From: Helopsaltes ochotensis
Lineage: Eukaryota > Chordata > Aves > Passeriformes > Locustellidae
DNA: 64,000 nucleotides
Assembly (NCBI GenBank): GCA_013400155.1
Contig: VXBM01000018.1
Coordinates: 291,898-355,897 of the forward strand
Direction: 5' to 3'
Part shown: one piece after another, positions 26,698 through 40,336 of the stretch
Layout: each line of letters begins with the position of its first letter
Position numbering within the stretch: position 1 is the first letter of the stretch
Notes under the pieces: generated by a model
What the model saw: the letters and a program-made list of their open reading frames with translations, nothing else
Databases searched by the model: none
Told to the model about the DNA's origin: nothing
Program-made: the position numbers and the translations under genes

Positions 26698-27086
26698 GGA
26701 TCATAGAATATCCAGAAATGGAAGGGACCCACAAGGATCATTGCAGTCCAACTCCTGGTTCTGCACAGGACAGCCCCAAGAATGACACCCTGTGCCTGAG
26801 AACATTGTCCAAGCACTTCTTGAACTCTGTCAGGCTTGGAGCTGTGACCACTTCCCTGGGGAGTATCTTCCAGTGTTCCTGATATCCTGACATTCCTTCA
26901 GGTCCCATCACTGGTCCCACAAAGAAAGGATCAGTGTCTGCTCCACTGCCTCCCCTTGTGAGGAAGCTGCAGACTGCAATGGGATCTCCTCTCAGTCCAT
27001 TCTTTTCCAGGCTGATCAGAACAAGAGACCAGAGCTGCTCCTCATACAGCTTCCACCCTAGACCTTCCACCACATTTTTAACCTTC
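26698..27086 (-). mobile_element. CR1 retrotransposon fragment (end of ORF2 plus 3' UTR)
   Basis: A minus-strand CR1 copy of about 390 bp. The antisense 3' end (GGATCATAGAATATCC, then GGAAGGGACCCACAAGGATC) is at the left. The minus-strand frame reads the C-terminal part of ORF2, including VVEGLGWKLYEEQLWSL and LPREVVTAPSLTEFKKCLDN, which are typical of the CR1 ORF2 tail downstream of reverse transcriptase. Stops and frameshifts mark it as inactive. The upstream parts, including endonuclease and reverse transcriptase, are absent, as in most 5'-truncated copies. Confidence 0.93.
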
Positions 27087-29017
27087 ATTTGCTTTCTGAT
27101 AGTTCTATACGGCTCGTGACTGTAACTTAGCACAATAAATACAAGCATGGCAAGCTTTCTGGTTGAAACCACCACCTATTTAAATACTGCAGGTCTTTCT
27201 ATTAGCTGAGCAAACTTCTGGATTTTAATGTTGTGCATTTTATCACAAATAACGTTAATCAGAACTCTTTGGCCACCTAAAATGTTAGGATCTGACCTAA
27301 GATAAACATCTTAGGTTCTTCTACCATCCTGCTTATCTTAGTGTGACTGAGATCCAAGATCTTTTTTCAAAAATATTTATAGCTAATTTAAAGGCAATAA
27401 TTTTAGAACTTAGTTCTTTTGAAAGACTTTTGAAAGTGTTAATTTTTGAGGTCTTTAATTTCCCATAAAAAAAATCAAGCAAAATTATTTTATGATAGAT
27501 GCCATCTGAAACATTAGTTTGCTGAAGCTTAGTGGTTTCCATGTGATCAGACAGCTCCTGCATTATCTAGCTGTGCTCTCCAAATTAGGATGTGTCACCC
27601 ATGATTCACTGTGGGCCTCCCCTACTCAAAGGGCTGTTGTGCATTTTTAGTGAGACTCTTAGGCTTGTGGTGCATTGCTAAAAGTGAGATCATGAGGACA
27701 TGTACTCCAGCTGGCAAGTTGAAGGCAGCTTCATCTGACACATGCTGTGTTTAAACTGGCATTTTTGTGGAGAACAGAACTGAAGTTTTGAAGTTAATCT
27801 CCCTGTTGTATCCACACATTGGTTTGGGTCAGAGTAAGGTTTCAGTACACAGAAGGTAGACTCCTTCCAGAGGTCATGTGTGCAGAGATGTGCACTGCTA
27901 CCTTTCTGTTCTTTAGACTACAAAATGTGCACTGGAGCCATTTGGGATGTGTGGAACCTGGTGAAATTCAGTAAAACTCCCCAGCCACATGCCGTGTGGG
28001 TGTGAGATCCTGAGTACCAACTGCTTTGTTCTACTGATCTTTCTGCATGAGGCTATTTGCTTATACAGACATAGCCATAGGGAAATCTAAATAACAAATG
28101 AAAAACAATCATGATGTTTCAATTTGGTGCAAGAATAAAAAGCAACTTTATAGGTTCTTGCAGTGCCCTCACTGATATCATGTGAGAGCAGATTCCAGAA
28201 ATGCATTTAACACTCTAAGTAATTTTAGTTATGTCTTATCCATTCTCTTTGTCATTCTCTCCTTAAGCAAAGAACTGTACTTGCAGTGCTTTGGTTTGAC
28301 TTTGTTACTAGTTAGTTATTCTATTTTATTGCCTGTATCACATTATATATGTATTGGAGTAAGCACACTGAATAAAAAATATTTTGGTGTTTGGGAAACA
28401 AGGATCAAATTTTTGATGGACTTTATCTCCTGTGGGAATGTTTTGACACTTTTCTTTCCTAATCAGAGAAATTTTAACAATTAAAAGGATGAATTAAAAA
28501 AATTTCCTTCTGTGAAAATCTGAACATATTTGCCATTTATTCCTGTCTGAGACAAAATAAAGAAATATTAGAATGTGTGATGGGGTTGAAATTTAATTTA
28601 TATTCATCTTTAGTAAATAAAAAGTATTGTTTATGTAAATCACTTGCTCTTTTCTGCTCAGTACTAATATTCCCTAAGTCCTTTGCCTTAAGCTTATTTG
28701 TATGGATAGAAAGTGAGAGATAATGAGGAAAAAACTCAGAAAACAAGGTGTAAAATGGGTCTTTTTCCTAATTTTGAGATTTAGAACATGGGTGAGGATG
28801 GTGATAAGTGGAAGTTCACCCACAATACACACTTCTTTTTTTCTTTATGAATATACAGCTTTGCCATGAAAAATAAGAAGCCTCATTTCCTCCTTTGTCT
28901 TACAGACACACAATTAAAATGATGCTTTACATCCAAAAATACAGAGGAAGAAAGATGGCTAGAAACTGCAGCTGAAAAATAAAGCAAAACCATAAAAGAA
29001 AACGAAGTTTTTCTTAC
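27087..29017. other. Unique non-coding DNA
   Basis: No gene or repeat family recognised. The ORFs at 27,333-27,563, 28,182-28,484 and 28,537-28,746 have no recognisable features. Confidence 0.55.
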
Positions 29018-29039
29018 TTTTTTTTTTTTTTTTTTTTTT
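29018..29039. repeat. T22 homopolymer at gap edge
   Basis: An unbroken T run that leads into the Ns and probably caused the assembly break. Confidence 0.95.
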
Positions 29040-29224
29040 NNNNNNNNNNNNNNNNNNNNNNNNNNNNNNNNNNNNNNNNNNNNNNNNNNNNNNNNNNNNN
29101 NNNNNNNNNNNNNNNNNNNNNNNNNNNNNNNNNNNNNNNNNNNNNNNNNNNNNNNNNNNNNNNNNNNNNNNNNNNNNNNNNNNNNNNNNNNNNNNNNNNN
29201 NNNNNNNNNNNNNNNNNNNNNNNN
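29040..29224. other. Assembly gap (185 N)
   Basis: Unresolved bases beginning inside a T homopolymer. Like the T90 tract at 544, it may hide a long T run. Confidence 0.98.
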
Positions 29225-30176
29225 CTTTACAATTAGTATTTAACTGTCCATAAAAGTACTGATTCCCTTAATGAACCTGCTGCTACCATTGTTTACTACC
29301 TTGAAATTAAGCAGGAAGAGAGAACCGATTATTAAGCAAATCTCATGTTACTGTTTACCTACCTCTATAGTCCCATTATCATTTGTAATTACATATAGTT
29401 AATCAGTACCAGTATCTGAAAAAAAAGTTTATTGAATGGAACAAAATGAAATAGATGATAACTCAATGCTCAAACCGTAACATAGTTCTAATGTGATTGC
29501 TCACCAAAAGTTAAATTGTAAAGTTTACATTTAATTCAACCAAATGTCACACTCTAAAATGTGTAGACCATCAAAATATTTCTTAATGAGGGAAATTAAT
29601 CAGTTTTCCAGATATTCGTGCTTGATTTACAATAACTAAAACATGAGACAGAAAGCAGCTAGACAGAATTTGTTAAATTCATGGTCTTTTTGGAGAAAGT
29701 TTAACGTGCACTATGACTAAATTACTTGCACTTCTCTATGAGAAGGTTTTCAGCACAGGTTTCACAACTTTGTTTTTTAGAAACATCAATCAAGTTCATC
29801 TCACAATTCCTCCCAGGTACCACATATAAACAGTCAAGTAGGGCAAATGCAAAGCAACACAAGAACAGTTTGGAAGTTTGGATGTAGGATTTTTTTTATT
29901 TTTTTCTCCTCCAGTATCTTTTTTAATAAGAAAATGTTAACTGCTAGGAGTCAGAAGTGTCCATCATGACAAGTTCCTATTTCTTTTTCCATACCTACAA
30001 CATTTTAAAATTGCTGGCATGATCCCCTTTGGCTCATTATTGCCAGAACATTGCAATCATGAGATGATCCCATGGGGCTGTGGGAGCCAGGAACTGTGAG
30101 TCACAGATGGGGGGCCCGTCAGGGTCCTTATCCATCCAGCAGGACAGGGATAACCAAGCACCAGAAATACAGGTGC
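29225..30176. other. Unique non-coding DNA
   Basis: AT-rich, with T-rich runs near 29,890-29,920. Nothing recognised. Confidence 0.55.
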
Positions 30177-30410
30177 TGACTAAAAGAATGGAGTTTAGGT
30201 TTGCTATTAGAAAGAAATTCTTAACTGTGAGGGTGGTGAGGCATTGGAACAGGCTGCACCAAGAAATTGTGGATGCCCCATCTCTGGAAGTGTTCAAGGC
30301 CAAGCTGGATGGAGGAATCTGGTCTAGTGGAAGGTGTCCCTGCCCATGGCAGAGGATTGAAACAAGAGGATCTTTAATGTGCTTTGTAGCCCAATCCATT
30401 CTAGGATTCC
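30177..30410 (+). mobile_element. CR1 retrotransposon fragment (end of ORF2 plus 3' end)
   Basis: A plus-strand CR1 copy. The frame that is open from 30,080 reads the conserved ORF2 end, FRFAIRKKFLTVRVVRHWNR followed by LHQEIVDAPSLEVFKAKLDG. The usual 3' UTR words follow (CTGGTCTAGTGGAAGGTGTC, CCTGCCCATGGCAGAGGATT), ending in ATTCTAGGATTCC. The overlapping 208-codon minus-strand ORF is only the antisense of this element. The bases from 30,411 to 30,660 are GC-richer and unassigned. Confidence 0.93.
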
Positions 30411-33400
30411 ACAACAGTTCAGGACCAAGGACAAGAAAGGGACATAAAAACAGGGTTAAGGTCAGTGTGAGGTTGGTGCAAGACAAGTCCCTACAGCAAG
30501 GTGCAGGTCCTGAGCTTGCATTCAGCCCCAAGTGCAGCTGGGGACCTGGAGGAGCCTTCTCACAGTCCTTCCCAGCAGCCTGATCCAAGGTGACACACGG
30601 GTGCCCTCCAGCACCAGCAGATAAAGCTCTTGGTGGGGAGGCACTCTTGAGGAAGCTCATCACAGATAATGGTGGTTACAGCTGATCAAGGCAATTGGGG
30701 CTTGTTGGTATGCTCGAGACAGCAAAGAGAAAACAATGCTTCAATCTTCGACTAAAATGACTACTCTTCTGAAATATAATCAAACATGCAGCTGAAAAAT
30801 GTAAAACCATGTTTAGACATGAAAAATGAAAGAAGACATTTTGTTTGATATACGTGGATGAATGTTATATCTTGAATTTTTATTCAAATTTTTCAAGATT
30901 TTGAATTTTCTTTCATAGTCAATATGGGTACCCTTTTGGTGTGGGGTTTTGTGTTTGGCTGTTCTTTCCTTTGCTCTCTATCAAACCCCTGATAAACCTA
31001 TGGATATTTTTATCTTTCCAAGGTAATTACACAGAAAATTCTGGATATCAATTTTTTTAATACATTTTTTTCCCCCTAATAGTTGACATGAGCTTTTTCA
31101 ATGAATTTCTGTAAAATTTTACAGGTAGCTTTGCTGTGAGTCATGAGCTGGAGTGCTGACTCTGCCTTTCAGTTAATTGCCACACTTATAATTATAGAGT
31201 GGGTAATATAGTTATGAACTGCTTCTCACCTACATCTCCTTTGTGGTTGTAATAACTGTAGAGGAATGCTTTTTCTCTTTAAACATGATTTTTCAGTGTA
31301 GTTTCAAAGCCTCTATAGACAAATCTGCAAAACAGTAACACTTACAACCAAAGATAAATAGGTATTTGGAAGCTGTAGGTTTTATATATATGTATATAAA
31401 AATATATGTATATATATAAATACATTTGCTTCTGATCTTTTCAAGGTAAACCAAAACAACTTTCATCAAACAAAAACTATGAAAATGTTTCTGTATTTTG
31501 CTTTATTTCAATACTACAAAGAGAATATAAAGAAACATGAGCAAAATTGAATTCTGATAGCTTGATTTACTGCATATTTAAAACAGAAAAACTTACTTTT
31601 TTGAATTTGAATCTTTTGACATTCTTTCTTTTCATGTATACATGAATACATACATCTTTACTTCTTTGATGACATTTTGTTTAAATCTGAAACTCGGAGA
31701 ATGAAATTAGTAGGTTATTTACTGTTTCACATACAATAAAGAAATAGTCTGTTCAAATTTAAATTCACATAATTTTGATGTTCCCTTTCTTGATAGTAGC
31801 TGTACAAGACTAAACTTGAAGAGTAGTAACTAAGGTAAATGACTACAATAAAAATCTTTTTTGTGTGTGTCATGCAAATTCAATACCTTTTCAAACTAAT
31901 CAAAATTCAACAAACAATAGAATTTCTCCAGTCCTTATGCTTTCAGGCCATGCATTTGAAATAAATACATTTAATTTTCTGGTGCCTATCAACTCTTTGC
32001 TCAAGGTAGTGTTTTTTAAGCAATTAATAGACATGAAAAATATTTTACTCATTTTTCTCAGAATTTAGGCTCTAGTTAGGACTGAAGTTTCTTTATGGGA
32101 ACAGGTAAAAATGATTTTCCAAGTAATTGGAATTCTTCAGGTCAGCACAAGCATACATTTTTCTCTGGGAATTATGTGCTTCAGCCTAATACAATTCAAG
32201 AACATCAAGAGATTCCAAATAACCACTGAACCAAAGCTCCCCATGCTAGCCTGTAGCATACTATCCTTTTGTTCATATTATAAAAATTACTAATAAATAG
32301 GAGAAATATGGGATAGTGGGATCTATTTCAAATGCTGTTTGTTAGAGAGAATAGCAATAGAATTGTGTCTTCTTTTTTCTGTATTTATCTAATGTGTCAT
32401 ATAATTAATCTAAAACAGAACAGCAAGTTTCTTTAAAGCTTGCTCTCTTGAAGTTTTGTTTGGCACTTTGGATTGGTAAGGACTGGATAAGCAAGAATAC
32501 AGACTACAGAAACATAAACCCTTTTTTTCTCTGAACTGGCCCTCCACTTCAGGCGCCATCTGTCCTGGGTGAGCAGAGAAAGTCTGTCCATGACCTGAGC
32601 ACTGTGTTACAGTGCATGTTATCTATTCCTAACAGGCAAATGTATTTACAAGCATTGGGACTTGAGCCTACATGGAATGGTTTTCTACTGTTCCTGAGAT
32701 TTTATGCCCTCCCAATGCAAAGCTGGATAAGAAAGGCAAAAAAAAAAGAGGAAAAAAGTCACTATAAAAAGCAAATTGCTGCAGGTTTTCTAAATATCAC
32801 AAAGCAAAACAAGTAGCTGAGGTCCAAACAGACAAATTTGTGTGTGTCGTCGAAATAGAACTATTATGTGTTGCAAGGACATCTATATATAGTGGCAAGG
32901 ACTGCATTCTTTTTCTGTCACAACAAATACACTTAGCATTCTTCCTGAGGGAAAACTGTGTTAAATTTGGGATTAGTGCACAGGGAGGTCTAGCTGACAA
33001 ACTGTTAATGTATGATTTCTTACAATATAGATGCATATAGGACATCCATTAGCTGACAGTGAAACAGAGTACAGTAAATAGCATAATTTGCTGTATGGCA
33101 GAACAGGAGGAAAGGGAACAGCAGGGCAGCAGTGAAGGTTTCCCAACATCCTCATGCCTGGTATTGGCTCAGCTATCAGATGTTCTCCATCTACTTGATG
33201 AGCTCTAAAGGACATTTCCTTTCCCAACACCTGTGTCTTGGAGGGTAGTACTACATTCGAAGAAAAGTTACCTATATCTCAGATTTCTCTCACAAGACCT
33301 TAAGAACCCTGTATTGATAGCTCCAACAGTTCTCCACTGATTTATACTGTTCTCTGCTATTCCATCTCCAGACCCAAGACCTCAGTGTTGTTTGTTACAG

Positions 33401-33892
33401 AGTGAGAAGAAATGAGGTTTCAAAATCGTTACTTTTTCAGTTCCCACAGCCTACAGTGCTAATGGAAGCAGACTGAAAAAAAAAAACCTTAATTGCTGTG
33501 GTTCAAAAACTTTAAAAATAGATTATTATGGTGAGGCAAAAGTGCCAGGAAGTTGATAACCTACACTCTAAGTCTCAACCCAGCGTGAATCAAAATGACA
33601 TTTATGAAGTCTTGGAAAATGGCAACTGAAATGAAAATGTCTACTGACCCCTGACTAATAGTGTCAGCAATCCAGCGGTGCTTAATTATTAAAATCAACA
33701 CATGTCCTGCACTGACAGCCCAGTGTTTTGAACTGTGCTCTTCTGCTGAAGAGGTGGAAACAATAAATAGAAGTGACAAAATTTCCTTTTTTATTCATTC
33801 TTGTTCTCTCTTTCTGCTGATTTCCTTCCACAGCAGAGTTAGAAAGGTCAGCATGACTATGTTTTTCAGGAGCTTTTTAGGCAAACTGCAAC
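30411..33892. other. Unique non-coding DNA
   Basis: Starts with a GC-richer 250 bp (30,411-30,660) that I cannot assign and that is not clearly CR1. The rest is AT-rich with a TA repeat at 31,383-31,422 and small chance ORFs. Confidence 0.5.
31383..31422. repeat. (TA)n-rich microsatellite
   Basis: Alternating TA/TG units with AAAA interruptions, able to form cruciforms. Confidence 0.85.
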
Positions 33893-34785
33893 TGGCTGTT
33901 CATGGCTTAGGTGGGCATGCTCTGCCTCAGTCATAAAGTGGCTGATGGCCAGGTCCAGAGGGCTGGTGAGTGGTACTACATCCAGCTGGCAGCTGGTCAC
34001 CAGAGGTGCTCCCAGGGGCTCTGTTCAACTGCTTGAGGTTCACCAAGGCTGAGTGTTGGGTCCTGAACTTGGGGCACAACAACTCCATGCAGCACTACAG
34101 GCTAGAATGGATGGAAACCTGCATGATGGAAAAGGACCTCAGGCTACTGGTTGACAGCAGCTGAACATGAGCCAGTGTCTGCCCAGGGGACCAAGAAGGC
34201 CAATGGCACCTGGCCTGTACCAGCAATAGTGTGGCCAGCAGGGCCAGGGCAGGGATTTTCCCCCTCTACTCAGTACTGCTGACACCACACCATGGCTACT
34301 GTGTCCAGTTTTTGGCTCCTCATTGCAAGAAAGACATTGAGGTGCTGGAGCAAGTCCAGGGAAGGGCAATGGAGCTGGGGAAGGGTCTGGAGCACAAGTT
34401 TGATATGGAGTGCCTGAAAAAGCTGGGAATGTTTAGCCTGGAGAAAAGGAGGCTGGAAAGAGATCCTATTGCTCTCTACAACTGCAGGAAAGGAAAGGAG
34501 GTTGTAGCCAGGTGGCAGTCAGCGTCTAGGTAGCTAGAGCTGGGACACCATAATCCAGGGGAGTTTATGTTGGATATTTGGAAGAATTTCTTCACAGGAA
34601 GGGTGATTAGACATTAGAATAAGCAGCCCAGGGAGGTGGTGGAATCACTGCCCCTGGGAGTTTTAAAAGAAGCCTGGACATGGCACTCAGTTCTATGGTC
34701 TAGTTGACAGAGTGGTGTTTGGGTAACAGGTTGGACTCAATAATTTCAGAAGTCTTTCCCAGTCTAATTGATTCTGTGATTCTGT
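33893..34785 (+). mobile_element. CR1 retrotransposon, 5'-truncated, RT core deleted
   Basis: The longest CR1 copy in the window, about 890 bp. The nucleotide words of mid-ORF2 are visible from 33,893 (the GGTGGGCATGCTCTGCCTCA region), then the motif before the RT catalytic box, ending GALFN (34,015-34,029). The next codons read RFTKAECWVLNLGHNNSMQ (from 34,036), which normally lie tens of residues further on. The stretch that should carry the FADD catalytic motif is therefore missing. Later parts are clear: a region ending VQFLAPHCKKDIEVLEQVQG, then LKKLGMFSLEKRRLERDPIA, then the 3' end TTGGACTCAATAATTTCAGA ending in ATTCTGTGATTCTGT. Multiple frameshifts and stops show that it is dead. Confidence 0.93.
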
Positions 34786-37011
34786 AGTGAGGTGGCAACA
34801 CTCCAGCATTTACTGAGATGAATGTGTAAGTGCTGGATCTCATGGGAGAGCTAGAGCTGCATGCAGTTCCAAGGTCAGAGTCTATCCAGGAAGCACCCAA
34901 GCAGTTGCACTGGGGCATTAGTAATGGGGAAACACTTATTTTGAACAAGAGAGGAGACTAGCTGGGTCAGTGTCCCCTAAATCAGGAGGCACCCTCCAGA
35001 GCAAGTGGATTTGGGGAGGAGAGCACCCTAACTTCAGTTCTGCACTACAGGTATTCCCAGTTCTGTTCACTTCTCTTTTAGGTTCCAATCCTCAAAAACT
35101 GAGTAACAGGCTTAACTTCAATATATTAATTGTCCCAGTGAGGCTGATAAAATTCAAACTAAAATAAAATTTCTGGTAAATGAAATGCCATCTCTGTTCA
35201 CCCCTTATTCTGTTATGATACGCCTTCCTCATGACAGTAATTTGAGGATGAAACCTGCTTTGTCACTAACCTTCCTGCAGGCTGTTTTTCTTTGATAGAA
35301 ACCCGGCAGGGGTCCACACAGATCATCCAGCTGCACCCTGGGCTTGGTGATCAAAGAATCTCATTGCTGAGATTCTCAGTTCCACAGAGAACAGTTATCT
35401 TGCAGTACAGATGCAACTCTTGAAACATACAGTCTGTAAAGTGCCTTTTTGGAATTGCAAAACTCTTCTTAGAGATGAAGACTTTAAAGCCCAAATCACC
35501 TAGAAGTTTCCAAAAATGTCATCATAGATTTAGGAAAATGATAGTAAACCACTTTTCTCTCCTTCTGCTTTTCTTGTAAAGTGAAAGATTCAAAATAAAA
35601 CTCCCTTGTAATTTTTTCAGTAAGGTTTTGAAGACTCTTCTGCATTTAGAATTTGAAGAAGTAAAAATAAAAAAAAAAAGTGAAACATAATAACAATCAA
35701 TTTTCTAATATAAGAAAAATGTATTCATTTATTATGCCTTTAAAGTGTTTAGACTTATTTGTTGGCAAAGAAAATCAAAAATGTGCTGTATCAAGTAAGA
35801 AAGAATATATTTTGAGAAATATTGTAACTATTATAATAGTGGAGATAAATTGTTACTGCTTTTTCTCTGCTACCTGTACTCAAAGCAGGGCAATACACTG
35901 AACTCTCATTTAATTCTGTCTTTACCCATTGGAGCATAGTGTGGCTTTTCAGCAGTGGGCTTTTTGGTGAGGTGAAAGCTCTAATGATGACTTCTGTTTT
36001 AATAAAGATTGTGCTTCTATTTTTAAACTTGTCCTCGATCTAATACCATAATCTGCATTCCCTATAGATGGAAATAAAGAAGTATTGCAATGAGTATCAC
36101 TTCCAAAGTCTATTAATTCTAGCATGAAAGGTCGTACAATACTCTTCTATCTAGAGACATGCATAAAAAATGAAAGGAAAGCACTTTATCTTGCTTTAGC
36201 ATTCTCTTTTATATGGTATTGGCAACCTGTCTGTAACACCAACTTAGTAGAGACCAAGTATTTCCCCTCTAATTTTATTTTAATTATTAGAAGATGCAGA
36301 AAATAGGATGCTAAATTTACCTGTTTTGTAATTCCTCTGACTTTAGTGTTTTACTCTACTGTTGAATTTGCCCCTTTTAAGAAGCTTTGTGGTTTGTTGC
36401 TGTAGAGCTGAATCTCCTTTCTTAAACATTCTCCTGCAGATGACATGCATACTAAGCAATACAGCTGCAGTCATCTGTAAAAGCTTGGAATTAATTTTCC
36501 TCTTTATTGCTAAAGCTTATATCATTCTGCCTTTCTCTTTATAATACAGAAAAAAATCTCAGTCCTTGAGAAGCCATTGCAGTTAGTTTCCTTCCTTTTA
36601 TTATTACTTGTCAGTAAAGTAATCAATGCAACTGTTATCATCTCTACACACACTAACTACAATATGAACATGTCAGAAAAAGTTTACTGAAATGATAACA
36701 TAAATCAAGACATAAAACAAATCTTTTCTGGTTTGCTGATGAAAATCTAAACCACAAAAATAAGAAAAAAAAAGAGGCAGAATAATACAGATGAGTATGT
36801 GGAGTAAAGGGATGAATAAGAAAAACTAGTTAAAGAAAATGAAAACTACTATATAGAATAAGCAGATGTCTTCAGGAAAAAATGTGTGGTTTTTGTTATG
36901 CTATTATAAAAACATATACAGGACTACTGGGCAAAACTTATCTTTTCAATGGAAAATGTCACATATGAGAAACATGCTAAAAAAAAGTGTGAAAAGATGA
37001 AAAAGTAGAGT

Positions 37012-37055
37012 GGTTTTTTGTTTTTTGGTTTTTGTTTTTTTCTTTTTCTTTTTAA
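37012..37055. repeat. T-rich, G-interrupted tract
   Basis: T runs broken by GG and single G or C, of the same class as the other GT tracts. Confidence 0.7.
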
Positions 37056-37298
37056 AATCCTGAATTAGGGCTAACACATCCACAAATAACCCACATCCTC
37101 TGGGTTTAGAAAAAAGACTAGCACTGGAACAGGGAAGGGGCTTATGTTTACAGTCAAAAGCTCTTTCTGAATCAAGTATTTAATTTTTATTGAAGTTGTA
37201 TTAGTCAGATGACTGAGTGAAGGTACCATCCTTGGATCAAGTTGTGTTTTGAAGATCATATTTATCCCACAACTGGATTCCATGGCAAAAATCTTCCC

Positions 37299-37344
37299 TA
37301 TATATATACATACACACACACACACACACACACACGTATATATC
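37299..37344. repeat. Compound (TA)n(CA)n(TA)n microsatellite
   Basis: A TA run leads into about twelve perfect CA units (37,312-37,335), then GTATATAT. A likely polymorphic marker. Confidence 0.95.
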
Positions 37345-38963
37345 ATATCGGTGCATATATGCGTGTATTGTCCAATATCTATTTTAGAAGGAGATGGATG
37401 AACATCAGTCACCTGACTGATGCTATGTTCTCCTTATGCTCTGATACCTTTACACTTTCTACTCAGCGGAAGTGAGAGGAACAAGCATAATTAAGACTGA
37501 GCTTGATGATGATTTATCTTAGCTTTTCCTATTCCTTTAGATTCAAAGCATCATTGACCATACTTTGTTATATCAGCCTAATAGGTACAGGATATGACTA
37601 TGCATATTTTTAAGTTCTTTGCCTAGCATTCTGGCATCACTGAATCCCATTATTTTAGGTGAATAATTCTTGCTTGCCATAGTATAGGGAGGCTTGGACT
37701 AGAATTACTCCTGAAATGAGCAGAATTGTATCTAAAATAGGAGTGTTACTGCAATGTTTACGAATGAGCCTTAAGTGAGCTCACACAAAAAGTTGTTAAC
37801 AAAGGAGGGAATTGAGTCAACTCTTTTCATTCTGTGCCTCTTCCTCATCTCCATTTCCACAGACATTTCCTTGCAGCCTCATGCAGGCTGCTGGGCAGTA
37901 CACAGGCACTGCCCTCTCCATTGCTGCACACACTCCCTTAAGTGTGCATTACCTTTTCTGTGCACAGACCTGAAAGAAGGCACTTTCTGGAATACAATGT
38001 ATTTCCTTATCCAATTTCAACTTTAGGGTAATTTATTATTAAATATTTTAACTTAACTATGCTGGAACAAAGAAATGTTTCCCTGGGATAGTGCTTCAAA
38101 ATCATGTCTAAACTGTTCTTTCTGTATTATGTGAGAAGCATTATTCTCATTTCATTCTCTATCTAGTGTTTTTTACATAGCCAGGAGTGAGTGAATTACT
38201 GGTGACTACATGTTCTGAAGCAAATATATCTGCTGTTTGATGCAGTGGATAATAACAAAATTATTGAACATGTTCACACCTTGTCCCTCAGAAGATGAAA
38301 ATTGCCTCCAGATTCTAATGCTAAAATATCTTAGAGTGCTTCCAGTGCAAAAAAAAGCCATTCTTTTTACATAATCTAGCTATATTACAAATGAAATCCC
38401 TAAAGTGCTAAGACATTTTAAATTAAATATTCTTTAAGCTATCATAAGTATATTTGTCACCAGACATGCTATACCTGTGATGGTGCAGTAGGGCTGTTTG
38501 TGGAAGCAGGGGAAAATACCATGAAAGGGATCAATAAATTGGACCAGAACAAAAGTGAACCAGCTTGCTGAACAAGAATAATATATTCCAGCGGTTCCAT
38601 GAAATCCCTCAGATAGTGGTTGGCACAAATGAGACACTGGGATTTGGGTCTCAAGACAAAGGAAATCAGAAACTGATAACCAGAAAATTTTCCCCAATGA
38701 ATATATATCAACTTATTCCTCAGATCCAGACTAGGTTTTTCCATGCTGATCGCTGCCTTTAGCAGTGCATTCCATTGTTTTAGCTGTCACAAAACTAAAA
38801 GATATTTAATTCCCTCATTAGTCAACTGAAGCAAAAAGTGGCATCTCGCAGTTCAAGCTGATAATTATTCCCTCTCTCAATTTCTGCTTGTCTCATCGGG
38901 GTAAGCAATGCTATCACCTCCCCTTTTGCTAACCTGCCCTTCTGCTCTTCTCATGCACATCAC

Positions 38964-38977
38964 TTTTTTTTTTTTTT
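38964..38977. repeat. T14 homopolymer
   Basis: Unbroken run of 14 T. Confidence 0.9.
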
Positions 38978-40336
38978 AATTGTCTCATATTGCCTCAAAT
39001 TTAACATAATCAAGAGAAACTCAGAGCAGTTGTCTGCAATGAGTATTTAGCCTGAGGTGGTTGCATCTGTTCCAGATCTGGAGCAGGCCTTGTAAGCCTG
39101 CAAACTTGTTTGTTTCCTACCAGCTGTATCAGTTGGTCTAATAAAGATTATTGCAATTCCCTACAAATATAGCTTCATTTATGTACTGAGAAAGTCTTGG
39201 CAGCAGCACAGCTACTCATCAGTAAATGTATACAAAAATATGTGGAAAATTTGATGATTCACACAAACACAGGTATATATGTCACTGAAGCATTTCCAAC
39301 AACAGACCAAGCTAAAAAAAAAACCCCAAAACATTAATTTGGAGTTCAAATTATTTGCTTAATTTTCTGATCGAATATGATTTATTTAATATATGATTTT
39401 ATTTACTTTGGGCTGGTTTTACTCCTTCGAGATAAAATTAGCTAAAGTCTCCAAAAACTTTAACTGCTTTGAGGTTTAAAGTATCAATGCTTCGAAATGA
39501 AATGTGTCAGGAGTGGTTTGGGCCTGAAGCCATCTGATGAATGGTATCCAAATTAGCTTATTTGAACTAGGACTTTCAAAAGAAACAAAACTTAGTTGCA
39601 GTCTAACAAAGACTTTTGGCAAACTTGCTGATGCTAAGAGAAAACAGACTTCTGCTGATATGTGTATGAAAGATGTTATAAAAAAAGTGGGGATATTGCA
39701 AAATCTTACCATCAAAACAATTTCTGATTTGTAAGATGGGGTTTTCCTGCTTCAGTAACTTCCAGCTGAGCTTCAATGAAAACGTTCTTTAAGGACATTG
39801 ACCTTGCTTTCCATTTTGTCAACACTGAGGGTCATTTTCTGCCATTGGCTTACAGCTGGAATTTTTTCTTGTTTTGTAACTACATCCAAAAATAAAGTTA
39901 TCAAATAAGTAAATGTTAACTTCTGGTGATTTTATGTACAGGTGCTACAAAAATCTTTACTCTTCAGTCATCAGTATTTTCATATGAATTAATCTGGAAG
40001 CCAGTGTACCTCCTAAACCAGAGCACCTTGGAGGACTGTCCTTAAATCGGGACAAGTCCCTTCATGTCAGGAGGAGAAGAAACAGCCTCCTCCCAGAGTT
40101 CTTTAGTTTTTGCAAATGTACCCCAGTTCTGCTCTCCCAGCTGGCCTGTTGGCCTCCCTTCCCCTTTGTCCCTTACATGCCCTTCCTCTAGAATGTTCTC
40201 TCTTCCCTGAGGCCCCATTGGCCTTGATTTGGTGCAATTCTCCACCCTGTTCCCCCACTGGTTCTCCTTGTACCTTACCCTGCCTCTGCACCACTTCCTC
40301 CCTCCCCCATTGGCTCCTGTTCCCAACACCACTCCA

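Larger units (their letters stand above)
34786..39994. other. Unique non-coding DNA
   Basis: About 5 kb of AT-rich DNA with simple repeats at 37,012-37,055 (T-rich), 37,299-37,344 (TA/CA) and 38,964-38,977 (T14), plus a short AAAACCCCAAAA tract at about 39,314-39,331. Chance ORFs only. 36,550-36,650 has a conserved look (GTAAAGTAATCAATGCAACT) but no further support. Confidence 0.5.

Noticed and set aside
26738..27175. 145-codon minus-strand ORF as a host gene
   Set aside because: Its sequence is the CR1 ORF2 tail (LPREVVTAPSLTEFKK), so it belongs to a dead retrotransposon.
30037..30663. 208-codon minus-strand ORF, the longest in the window
   Set aside because: Mostly the antisense of a plus-strand CR1 fragment and its GC-rich flank. 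The sense strand carries the known CR1 ORF2 motifs.
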